From: HyVt-560 sp964577195
GTDB lineage: Bacteria; Pseudomonadota; Gammaproteobacteria; UWMA-0217
Assembly (NCBI GenBank): GCA_964577195.1
Contig: CAZNYF010000009.1
Location: 1 to 36,045, forward strand
Length of the DNA: 36,045 nucleotides
Reading direction: 5' to 3'
This document shows positions 8,283 to 15,513 of the stretch, piece after piece. Under the pieces are notes generated by a model. The model had not been told where the DNA came from, did not search any database, and was given only the letters and a program-made list of their open reading frames with translations. The position numbers were made by a program, and so were the translations under genes. Numbering within the stretch: the stretch's first letter is position 1; every line of letters starts with the position of its first letter.

Positions 8283-9831
8283 TTCACTCACTAGCGAGAT
8301 CTGGATGGCCTGGGGAATCGGGCTGCTGATTGGTTTTCCACTGCTGATGATTCTCTTCGGCGAGATGCTGCACCGGCTGGAAACGGGCAAACACGAGCGT
8401 CGTGCCTTCCTCGGCAACACTCAGTATTTCGTCCTGCCAAGCCTGGTTATCTACCTGCTGCTGACCCAGGTCATTGAGCTGGACGCTGAACACAACCTGG
8501 TACGAGTCGCAGCGACCGTGTTATGGATCAGCGTGATCTACCTGATCCTGGCGGTATTCAATCTATTCTGGTCAGGCAATCAGCAAGACAATACCTGGCA
8601 AAGCCGTGTGCCGAATCTGGTGCTTAATATTGGACGGTTATTCTTTATTGCGCTAGGAATTGCATTCGTTCTGTCGCTGGTCTGGGGGATTGATCTAGGT
8701 AATATGCTCGCCGCACTGGGCGTGGGTTCGATCGTCCTTGGTCTGGCTTTACAAGACACTCTCGGCGGTCTATTTGCCGGTATCACGCTAATTTCAGCTC
8801 GTCAATTTCAAATTGGAGACTGGCTAAAAACCGGTGATGTAACGGGTCAAGTGATTACCGTAAGCTGGCACTCGGTGACTCTACGCAATCTCGAAGGTGA
8901 TTTATTGGTGATCCCGAATTCGGTCCTTGCTACCGGCACTTTTCAGAATTTTAGCCGCCCCACTACCTCACATATGGAACGCATCATCATCGGATTTTGT
9001 GAGGAGCATCCACCCAATAAAGTCCGCGCAGCATTACTCGAAGCGGCAAAGCGCACCGAGGGTGTACTTGAAAACCCTCCACCGCAAGTAGTGCTAAAAG
9101 AACTGGCAGATGATGCGGGTGCATTCGAAGCCAAAATCTGGTTTGACGACTATTCTCAAATCGACGTAATTCGCAATGCCTACCTCACCAACGCCTGGTA
9201 CGCCGCTAAGCGACACGGCATCGTTTTCCCTTATGAAGACCATCAAATGTACCTTTTCCCGGGTTCGAAAATGAAACTCGGAACTGATGATAGCGTTGCA
9301 CTTGCCACGCTACCGGAAACACCACAGTATCAAGAGTCATTCGACCTCTCTGCTGACGAGCTGACAAACCTCGCTGAAGATGCCGAGGTATTACGTTTTG
9401 GCAGTGGCGAACAGGTCATTCGGGCAGGTGACGAGGTAGACCACATTTACGTCGTACTCACAGGCAGCTCCAAATCACTGGTTACTGATCTAGATGGTCG
9501 AGTTCACCCCTTGGGTATTACCGAGTCTGGCAATGTATTTGGGCTTATTCCCGGATTACGCCATATCGAAAGCCTCGTCAGCGTCATTGCCGACAGCGAC
9601 CTTCAAGTTGCTAAAATCCCCGTTCACCGGATCGAGAATCTGATCAAATCGAATCCGGGCTTTGGACAAGATCTGGAGCTGGATATCGAACAACGGCTCG
9701 AAACCATCAACGCTATCCGCTTTCGTGGCAAAGATGGTAAAACGAAGGAGACCGGCATCACCATGAGCCATCAAGGAAAACGGGTGGTCGACCTGCGTGA
9801 GCTACTCAGTAAAAAAGGCGCGACAAAATAG
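8275..9831 (+). CDS. MscS-family channel with C-terminal cyclic-nucleotide-binding-like domain
   Basis: 518 aa from the GTG at 8275, which has AGAGGAAG six nt upstream and overlaps the cyclase stop by 8 nt. A GTG at 8254 is in frame but has no ribosome site. It shows about five membrane helices. The last is the MscS pore-type helix (GVGSIVLGLALQDTLGGLFA), followed by the beta domain (QIGDWLKTGDVTGQV, VIPNSVLATGTFQNFS) and alpha/beta vestibule. A CNB-fold domain occupies about 350-455 (VIRAGDEVDHIYVVLTGS). This matches the architecture of bacterial cyclic-nucleotide-gated MscS-like channels. In the phosphate-binding cassette the usual Glu and Arg are Leu424 and Ser433, so canonical cAMP or cGMP binding is doubtful. 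Coupling to the cyclase-like gene implies a shared signalling role. Confidence 0.9.
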   Translation: MFDSLTSEIWMAWGIGLLIGFPLLMILFGEMLHRLETGKHERRAFLGNTQYFVLPSLVIYLLLTQVIELDAEHNLVRVAATVLWISVIYLILAVFNLFWSGNQQDNTWQSRVPNLVLNIGRLFFIALGIAFVLSLVWGIDLGNMLAALGVGSIVLGLALQDTLGGLFAGITLISARQFQIGDWLKTGDVTGQVITVSWHSVTLRNLEGDLLVIPNSVLATGTFQNFSRPTTSHMERIIIGFCEEHPPNKVRAALLEAAKRTEGVLENPPPQVVLKELADDAGAFEAKIWFDDYSQIDVIRNAYLTNAWYAAKRHGIVFPYEDHQMYLFPGSKMKLGTDDSVALATLPETPQYQESFDLSADELTNLAEDAEVLRFGSGEQVIRAGDEVDHIYVVLTGSSKSLVTDLDGRVHPLGITESGNVFGLIPGLRHIESLVSVIADSDLQVAKIPVHRIENLIKSNPGFGQDLELDIEQRLETINAIRFRGKDGKTKETGITMSHQGKRVVDLRELLSKKGATK

Positions 9832-9917
9832 TAGATTGAAATGTGTGCAGTCAAGCGTGTTTTATATTGCTTAGCCGAACCATTATCTTTTCGCGGCGAG
9901 GGCGCCGATCCTACTAA

Positions 9918-11375
9918 TTACTCAGTTTCTACTACAACTTTATCAGCCATAGAGACCTCTTTCAGTAGCTGCTTACCAATCACCGCTTTAACGCGAAGGT
10001 AGTTTTCAGCTACCAGCTCATCCCATTTAGCTTCAATTTCGGCCTGTTCACCTTCAATTATATCTTCTACTTTTTTGCGTTTTTTTCTGAATATGGAAGC
10101 GAAATGCGGATCAATGCTGGTTAGCTCATCAACTGGCAGTTCAAAGAGGAGGTCACGTGCCAAATTTGTGGCACCCGCCAGCGCAGGTTGTGGTTTTGAT
10201 GTAGATATAAGGCTCGCCTCTGCATCTTGAATGGCTGAAATAGCAGTCTGCAAGTCTTCCAGTCGGTAGGTGATCATCACATCAAACAGTGAATTAACCA
10301 CGTTGTACCGCTCCCGACTTCGTTTTACATCAAATGCTACATGTGCGCCCAACTGCTTGGCGCTGAACGGATGTGGATAGAATTCTGGAATATGCGTAAT
10401 ACCATCCGAATCTGGCTGATAAAGTTCCGGGCGAATCGGTAAGCGGCTGATATCCGCTTCCAGTAGTAACTTCTGGCCTTCTGGAGAGAGTACGAATTCG
10501 ATAAACTCTCCTGCTAGCTCCGGCTCGGATGAAGCCTTTAAAATACCGATATTTGCGGGTACAAAAACTGATTTACCAGGATAAGCAAAACCAACCGGGT
10601 GGCCGTTGGCTATGGCAGTTAAGCCATAATAATCAATCACGATACCAACACCAAACTCTCCCTTAATTACGCCTTTGGGAACGTGAGAACTTTTTTGCGT
10701 AATGGTTTTAGCGTTGCCACCGATGCCTTTAACTAGTGACCAGCCAGCTTCCCAGCCTAGCAATTGCAAAATGGACTCAACCGTTAAATGGGTGGTACCA
10801 GAACGCGATGGTGCGCTTAGCCCGACATGACCGTGAAATTCGGGGCGAGTCAAATCCACCCACTCACGTGGTTCAGGTAAATTGTGTGCTTTGAGATATT
10901 CGGTGTTCCACATCAACCCATATCCAGCGCCGGAAAATCCGCTGTAATAACCTTCCGGATCGTTGACAGGAAAGCCACTTAATCTGCGCGGGATTCCCTC
11001 GGCTTTGGGAATATATTTTTGCAGCATTTTTTTCTTTTTTAACACTTCGAATGCATCGGGCGCTGAAACCCAGAATAGATCAACGTCATCCTCTATTTCG
11101 GCATCATCTGTGCTCTTATCTGCTTTGGCTGCTTCGAGTTTATAGAGATACTTTAAGCCCGCTGAAGTCTTCTTTTTAAGTACTTTAACCTCTACGCCAG
11201 GATTTCTGCTTTCAAATGCAGCTTTATAAATCACCCCCATTGCTTTGGGGAACGATGAAACAATAACAAGCTTACGAGTGTATTCAGGCGTGAGTGATTT
11301 TTCTGCGGCATAGGCCGGCGAAACCAGGCTCAACGCCAAGCAAATAAAGAGAAAAATTGAAATGAATCGAGACAT
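9918..11375 (-). CDS. Orphan periplasmic substrate-binding protein (FbpA/PgtC-like) with C-terminal extension
   Basis: 485 aa. A clear Sec signal peptide (1-23, ending SPAYA before AEKS) precedes a type 2 periplasmic-binding fold. Typical segments include LVIVSSFPKAMGVIYKAAFE, LFWVSAPDAFEVLKKKKML, YGLMWNTEYLKAHNLPEP and the late FIEFVLSPEGQKLLLEAD. Family members bind iron(III), phosphoglycerate or other small anions. The binding fold should end near 340-350. The remaining 130 residues are helical, charged (FRKKRKKVEDIIEGEQAEI) and without a recognised domain. No permease or ATPase gene is adjacent, so it may partner a distant transporter or a sensor kinase (PgtC type). The ligand cannot be told from sequence. 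Confidence 0.8.
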   Translation of the reverse strand: MSRFISIFLFICLALSLVSPAYAAEKSLTPEYTRKLVIVSSFPKAMGVIYKAAFESRNPGVEVKVLKKKTSAGLKYLYKLEAAKADKSTDDAEIEDDVDLFWVSAPDAFEVLKKKKMLQKYIPKAEGIPRRLSGFPVNDPEGYYSGFSGAGYGLMWNTEYLKAHNLPEPREWVDLTRPEFHGHVGLSAPSRSGTTHLTVESILQLLGWEAGWSLVKGIGGNAKTITQKSSHVPKGVIKGEFGVGIVIDYYGLTAIANGHPVGFAYPGKSVFVPANIGILKASSEPELAGEFIEFVLSPEGQKLLLEADISRLPIRPELYQPDSDGITHIPEFYPHPFSAKQLGAHVAFDVKRSRERYNVVNSLFDVMITYRLEDLQTAISAIQDAEASLISTSKPQPALAGATNLARDLLFELPVDELTSIDPHFASIFRKKRKKVEDIIEGEQAEIEAKWDELVAENYLRVKAVIGKQLLKEVSMADKVVVETE

Positions 11376-11405
11376 GTCCCAGATAATTCTACCTGAATCT
11401 GGATA

Positions 11406-11442
11406 CTAGTACTCCAACAACGTTGCTTTGATGGAGTACTAG
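11406..11442. repeat. 11-bp-arm inverted repeat between cyoE and the binding-protein gene
   Basis: CTAGTACTCCA at 11406-11416 is perfectly complementary to TGGAGTACTAG at 11432-11442, with a 15-nt loop that itself contains the palindrome CAACGTTG. No T-run follows on either strand. It sits 31 nt upstream of the binding-protein start, so it would form in that gene's leader. Confidence 0.5.
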
Positions 11443-11515
11443 GGAACGCGTATGAAAAAACTTTAACATTCTGACGCAGGATTGTTCATGTAATTCCATG
11501 CGCATCCCTAAGTTT

Positions 11516-12442
11516 TTATATGGTTGAGACCCGCTCCAGAATAAGCGGTAAATATCGATCAACCAAAAGAAACACAAACAGCAGTAAAAGATAAACAATT
11601 GAAAAGACAAAAGTCTTGATCGCCCATTGATCACTTTTGGTATACCACATCATCAATGCGTAGTAGAGAAACCAACCACCTAGCAATAAGGCACCAATTA
11701 AATAGACTACACCGTTTGCGCCCATCAAGAACGGCAGCATGGTAACTATCGTCAAAAGTACGGTATAAAATATAATTTGCAGGCGAGTAAAGTCATTGCC
11801 ATGTGTTACCGGCAGCATTGGAATACCAACCTTGGCGTATTCTTCTTTGCGATAAATTGCCAGCGCCCAAAAATGTGGTGGCGTCCAGGTGAAAATAATC
11901 AGAAACAGTACCAGCGCATAAGGATCAATTTGCCCGGTTACCGCCGTCCAGCCTAATAACGGAGGTGCAGCGCCAGCAGCGCCTCCAATGACGATATTTT
12001 GTGGTGTCGCACGCTTTAAATAAAGGGTATAAACAAATGCATAACCAATTAAAGACAGGGTGGTTAAAACTGCGGTGAGCAGATTTACCCACAACAACAA
12101 CACCAGCAAACCGATGACGCCAATAACGGCGGCAAACGTAACACACTGGGTAACCGACAAATATCCTGTTGGAATCGGTCGAGATTTCGTTCGATACATT
12201 ACGGCATCTATGCGCCGATCAACAACATGATTAATTGCCGCGGCAGAACTCGCCATCAGCGCGATACCAATGCTGCCAAAAACAAATGCGCGCAATGGAA
12301 ACACATTGGGGTCAACCAGAAACATACCGACCCATGCAGTAAATACCATCAACGCAATAACGCGTGGCTTGGTTAGCTCATAATAAGCTTTTACTGTTTT
12401 TGAAAAAGAGCGTTCGGGTGTATTTAATTCAGTGTCAGGCAT
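11516..12442 (-). CDS. cyoE: Protoheme IX farnesyltransferase (heme O synthase)
   Basis: 308 aa UbiA-family membrane prenyltransferase with about nine helices. It converts heme b to heme O using farnesyl diphosphate, the step before heme A synthase. Visible marks are KPRVIALMVFTAWVGMFL near the N-terminus and the Asp-rich NHVVDRRIDAVMYRTKSRPI motif (Asn and Asp residues binding Mg-diphosphate). A second conserved cytoplasmic stretch (HFWALAIYRKEEYAKVGIPM) follows. It overlaps the ctaA stop by 8 nt (ATGCCTGA) and is the last gene of the SURF1-ctaA-cyoE arm. Also called ctaB. Confidence 0.97.
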   Translation of the reverse strand: MPDTELNTPERSFSKTVKAYYELTKPRVIALMVFTAWVGMFLVDPNVFPLRAFVFGSIGIALMASSAAAINHVVDRRIDAVMYRTKSRPIPTGYLSVTQCVTFAAVIGVIGLLVLLLWVNLLTAVLTTLSLIGYAFVYTLYLKRATPQNIVIGGAAGAAPPLLGWTAVTGQIDPYALVLFLIIFTWTPPHFWALAIYRKEEYAKVGIPMLPVTHGNDFTRLQIIFYTVLLTIVTMLPFLMGANGVVYLIGALLLGGWFLYYALMMWYTKSDQWAIKTFVFSIVYLLLLFVFLLVDRYLPLILERVSTI

Positions 12443-13478
12443 CTAATAATCGCCTCTGCTGATAACGAATTTTTTGCTTGATTTGCAAAAGGTAAATCAG
12501 GGTAATGACTGATAATAATAAGATGGCTGCGGTGCCGTTATGGATGACGGCCACTGGAAGTGGTAGTGCAAATACAATATTAGAGATTCCCAACAAGACT
12601 TGTGCGATGACTAAAATAAATACCATCCATGCTGTTCTGCGAACCGCGCCACTATCGACCTTGGAAAGCACTGCAAAAGAAAAAATCAACAGATACGTTG
12701 CCACGACCATTGCGCCGATTCGGTGTGTCATATGAATCGCTGTTCTGGCCGCACTGTCGAGGACACCAAATTCATAGTCGACACCAAGACCTCGCCATAA
12801 AACGAAGCCTTCTCTAAAGTCCATCGTTGGCCACCATTGCTGTTGACAAGCGGGGAAGTCAGGGCACGCCAAGGCTGCATAGTTAGCACTCGTCCAGCCG
12901 CCCAACATGATTTGCACAATCAATAAAATCAACCCGACACTTCCAAAAAACAACCATCCTGAGCCCAACGGCGTTGAAAGGTGCCAGTTACGCGTGCGGA
13001 TCACGATTAACCACAATAACGACAAAGTGAGAAAGCCTCCTAATAAATGCGCCAAGACAATTATTGGCTTGACCATGAGTGTGACTGTCCACATTCCCAG
13101 TGCCGCCTGAAAAATAACAACTGCGAGCAAAAATATTGGTAGTTTTACTGGTTGCAATTTAGAGGCTTTATTTCTGATTGCAATTACTGCCATCCATAAA
13201 ATCACCAATCCCAAGGCAGCCGCAAAATATCGGTGCACCATTTCTTTCCAGGCTTTACCCATTTCTACCGGGCGCTCAGGAAATGCCTGATTGGCTTTTT
13301 TAATCGCGTCTTCAGTCATTGGCGCACCAATGCCGCCGTAACAACCTGGCCAGTCAGGACAACCTAAACCCGCATCGGAAAGGCGCGTATAGGCACCTAG
13401 TAAAATCACCACCAATGTGAGAAATAATGCAAAAATTGCCAAGCCCCGGAACCACGATATTCGGGGTTGGTTATCCAA
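12435..13478 (-). CDS. ctaA: Heme A synthase (COX15/CtaA)
   Basis: 347 aa, eight membrane helices, COX15/CtaA family. It oxidises the heme O methyl group to give heme A for the aa3-type oxidase. Heme-ligand histidines are visible in four helices: MVHRYFAAALG, VLAHLLGGFLTL, HMTHRIGAMV and VIHNGTAAI. A Cys-containing loop (GLGCPDWPGCYGG) and a second one (CPDFPACQQQWWP) are typical of the proteobacterial type. The start is TTG at 13478, overlapping the preceding gene's stop by 8 nt (TTGGATAA), with GAAGG about nine nt upstream. Confidence 0.96.
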   Translation of the reverse strand: MDNQPRISWFRGLAIFALFLTLVVILLGAYTRLSDAGLGCPDWPGCYGGIGAPMTEDAIKKANQAFPERPVEMGKAWKEMVHRYFAAALGLVILWMAVIAIRNKASKLQPVKLPIFLLAVVIFQAALGMWTVTLMVKPIIVLAHLLGGFLTLSLLWLIVIRTRNWHLSTPLGSGWLFFGSVGLILLIVQIMLGGWTSANYAALACPDFPACQQQWWPTMDFREGFVLWRGLGVDYEFGVLDSAARTAIHMTHRIGAMVVATYLLIFSFAVLSKVDSGAVRRTAWMVFILVIAQVLLGISNIVFALPLPVAVIHNGTAAILLLSVITLIYLLQIKQKIRYQQRRLLDA

Positions 13479-14118
13479 TTTTGGAGACCTTCAATAACTG
13501 CTTTAGATCCTTCAGCATTCCATCAACTTCGGCTTCGTTGGTGTAGCGCAAAACGAGATTACCGTTAGGATCGACTAAATACAGATTGCCTACTGGGTCA
13601 TCCCCAAAAGCCATGCTCTGCTGAGCGGCCGTTTCTGGACTCACAAAAACGCGTACCATACGTGGATGCAATTCAGCCAGCTCACTCCCTGCGTTAGCAG
13701 AAGCTTGATCCAGAGCAAGATACAAGTATTGAACTCGCTGTAGCTCACGCCCCAGTAAAAAGCGCATTTGCCTGACTTTAAACAAGCTTGCTTCGCAGCT
13801 TAAATCACATCCTTTTTGAGCAACGAGAATGAGTGTCCAGTGTTGTTCAAGTGACTCGACAGACAGCGGCTCATTAGTACGGCTATCGGTAACATTAAAC
13901 ACAGACAAAGGCTGAATTGGCATCATCAATTCGCCATAGTTTGAAGGCGCTGCTTGACTCCAAAGATCCAGGTTTCGATACAAAAACATCGCCAGGAAAA
14001 TAGGCCCGAAAAAAACCAGGAACATTGCGATCATCGTGATCCGCGATCGGGTTTGATTTGGCGGTCTCTTAGAAGCTGACGATTTAGGCTCATCAGTATT
14101 TACTGTTTTATTACTCAT
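13471..14118 (-). CDS. SCO-like membrane-anchored thioredoxin-fold protein of the cox cluster
   Basis: 215 aa with one membrane helix (about 29-47) and a periplasmic domain resembling SCO/thioredoxin folds. The segment TLILVAQKGCDLSCEASLF carries a CxxxC pair (C104, C108) like SCO copper chaperones, and GNLYLVDPNGNLVLRY matches the SCO C-terminal strand pair. The distal His that completes the SCO copper site, normally just before the YLxDPxG stretch, is absent; the only later His is H151. It overlaps SURF1 and ctaA by 8 nt each, so a role in oxidase assembly is likely. Function as a copper donor or a thiol redox partner is inference. Confidence 0.7.
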   Translation of the reverse strand: MSNKTVNTDEPKSSASKRPPNQTRSRITMIAMFLVFFGPIFLAMFLYRNLDLWSQAAPSNYGELMMPIQPLSVFNVTDSRTNEPLSVESLEQHWTLILVAQKGCDLSCEASLFKVRQMRFLLGRELQRVQYLYLALDQASANAGSELAELHPRMVRVFVSPETAAQQSMAFGDDPVGNLYLVDPNGNLVLRYTNEAEVDGMLKDLKQLLKVSKIG

Positions 14119-14821
14119 CTTTCTTAATAACCAAAACGATTAAAATAACCAGCATTGCTATCGCTAGCCCAAACCACTGAACCGCGTAACCAAGATGTTT
14201 ATCCGGGGTAAAAGAGACTGTTTTCCATTCTCTTAGGTATCCATTCTCGGCATCCGGAGACAAGCGGATAATAACTGGCAGAAGATGATACCCCAATCGT
14301 TCAGAAATCGCCTCGAAATCAAGAAACTGAATGACTCTCGGCCATAGAAACTCACCATCGTCCAATCCACCCAATCGAACCCCTTTACCAAAGGGTGAAT
14401 ATAACGAGCCCACAATAAGATCGTTCACTTGGGTAAATTTGATGTCTGGGCGCAGTTGTCGAGTTTGGCCCTGTGGAACCCAGCCTCTGTCAACCAGTAC
14501 GGCTTTATTACTTCCGCTGATCTTCACTGGAGTTAAAACGTTATAACCAACCTTCCGATGCTTAACCTGATTATCGAGAAATAGTTGATGCTGAATGTCA
14601 TAGCGCCCCGCCACGCTGACCTGCGAATAGCGAATAGACTCATACTCAGCTCTATCCAGCTCCAAAGACACGACCGCCTTGCTAGAAAGGTTTCTGGATT
14701 GCTCTAAAATCTCAGTTTTGAGATCTGCACGATCTAATTGCCAAGTTCCCAGCCACAGAAATAGAGCCATCATGCAGGCGACTAAAACGCAAAGCCCAAA
14801 AGGTCTACAATTTAACTGCAT
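14111..14821 (-). CDS. SURF1-family cytochrome oxidase assembly protein
   Basis: 236 aa, with N-terminal (about 8-26) and C-terminal (about 212-231) membrane helices flanking a periplasmic domain, the standard SURF1 layout. Signature segments are LGTWQLDRADLKTEILEQ, the strongly conserved VLVDRGWVPQGQTRQLRP and the C-terminal HLGYAVQWFGLAIAMLVILI. SURF1 proteins assist heme A insertion into subunit I. First gene of the minus-strand arm SURF1, SCO-like, ctaA, cyoE; the next gene overlaps its end by 8 nt. Confidence 0.93.
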   Translation of the reverse strand: MQLNCRPFGLCVLVACMMALFLWLGTWQLDRADLKTEILEQSRNLSSKAVVSLELDRAEYESIRYSQVSVAGRYDIQHQLFLDNQVKHRKVGYNVLTPVKISGSNKAVLVDRGWVPQGQTRQLRPDIKFTQVNDLIVGSLYSPFGKGVRLGGLDDGEFLWPRVIQFLDFEAISERLGYHLLPVIIRLSPDAENGYLREWKTVSFTPDKHLGYAVQWFGLAIAMLVILIVLVIKKDE

Positions 14822-14843
14822 AGCTTATGTGATCCCAGAAACG

Positions 14844-14868
14844 AGTGTTCTTGAGTGAGAGAGGTATA
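14844..14868 (+). repeat. Solo copy of the 25-bp terminal repeat
   Basis: Matches the right arm of the downstream inverted-repeat element at 21 of 25 positions (shared core TTCTTGAG, GAGAGGTATA). It lies 32 nt upstream of the DUF2909 start. Its last bases contribute to a perfect TATAAT at 14867-14872, though no good -35 box is spaced correctly. Confidence 0.6.
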
Positions 14869-14900
14869 TAATAGGGTTATCGAAATTTCTACAACTACTC

Positions 14901-15122
14901 ATGTTTATAAAATTATTTGTCATTTTTTTACTCGTCCTGATACTCGGTAGTCTCGCCTCTGGCATGGTCTATTTATTAAAAGATAACGGAAAATCGACAC
15001 GCGTTGTTAGAGCACTGACTATTCGCATTGGACTTTCAATTTTTGCGTTTCTCGTGCTCATGGCCAGTGCCTATTTCGGACTAATTGAACCTAACAATCC
15101 TTTTCCTCCGGCTTCCAAGTAA
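14901..15122 (+). CDS. DUF2909-type twin-transmembrane small protein
   Basis: 73 aa with two predicted helices (about 3-25 and 44-64) joined by a basic loop (KDNGKSTRVVRALTIRIG). This matches the DUF2909 small membrane proteins usually found beside cox genes in gammaproteobacteria. Function is unknown; location between ctaE and SURF1 suggests oxidase assembly. It is transcribed opposite to its cox neighbours. No clear ribosome site precedes the ATG. Its stop codon is two bases from the left arm of the inverted-repeat element. Confidence 0.85.
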   Translation: MFIKLFVIFLLVLILGSLASGMVYLLKDNGKSTRVVRALTIRIGLSIFAFLVLMASAYFGLIEPNNPFPPASK

Positions 15123-15124
15123 CC

Positions 15125-15386
15125 TATACCTCTCGCACCCAAGAATACCCGTTTATAGCACGCATCTTGTCGCCAAAGCTTCCGCATCCTGCTCACGCCC
15201 CTTACCTACAATCCCTGTAGGCAATGGCTGCGTTGCAAAGCCTTGTAATAGTCCTGCTATTACTGCGCTTTTGCGCCTTGCCCTTGACGCAAACCTACGC
15301 ACTTATGTCCACGGATGGACTGTATTTCGCAAAGAGCCAGGATGGCGGTGCGTCTAAATCCGGTATTCTTGAGCGCGAGAGGTATA
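15125..15386. mobile_element. 262-bp inverted-repeat element (MITE-like or REP-like)
   Basis: 25-bp terminal inverted repeats at 15125-15149 and 15362-15386 match at 23 of 25 positions (core TACCTCTCGC at the ends, CAAGAATACC inside). Both ends carry TATA next to the repeat, compatible with a TA target duplication of the IS630/mariner kind, but this is inference. The interior holds further dyads: CCTACAATCCCTGTAGG, GTAATAG-TCCTG-CTATTAC, and GTCCA-CGGA-TGGAC. No transposase is encoded. A reading frame crossing it from 15224 looks like a by-product of the repeat. Confidence 0.6.
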
Positions 15387-15462
15387 TTGTGGTTTCTTCG
15401 CCAGTGTTGAGCGATACCAATTTATTCGTTAAAAATACTCAATAAGTCAGATTGATAAATAC

Positions 15463-15491
15463 AAAAACGGGCGCTTTAAGCGCCCGTTTTT
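15463..15491. terminator. Strong bidirectional intrinsic terminator
   Basis: CGGGCGCTT and AAGCGCCCG form a 9-bp GC-rich stem at 15468-15486, flanked by AAAAA on the left and TTTTT on the right. It therefore works on both strands: for the minus-strand ctaE operon ending at 15514 and for plus-strand transcription from the DUF2909 gene. Confidence 0.92.
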
Positions 15492-15513
15492 AGTATTTGC
15501 TTATCAAAGCCAT

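Noticed and set aside
9894..9907. Short GC hairpin (CGGCG, AGGG, CGCCG) between the channel and binding-protein genes
   Set aside because: Five-bp stem without a T-run on either strand; too weak to call a terminator, although the two genes converge here.
15224..15445. 73-aa plus-strand reading frame after the DUF2909 gene
   Set aside because: It runs through the inverted-repeat element and its internal hairpins, with no ribosome site and no family resemblance; best explained as a by-product of the repeat.
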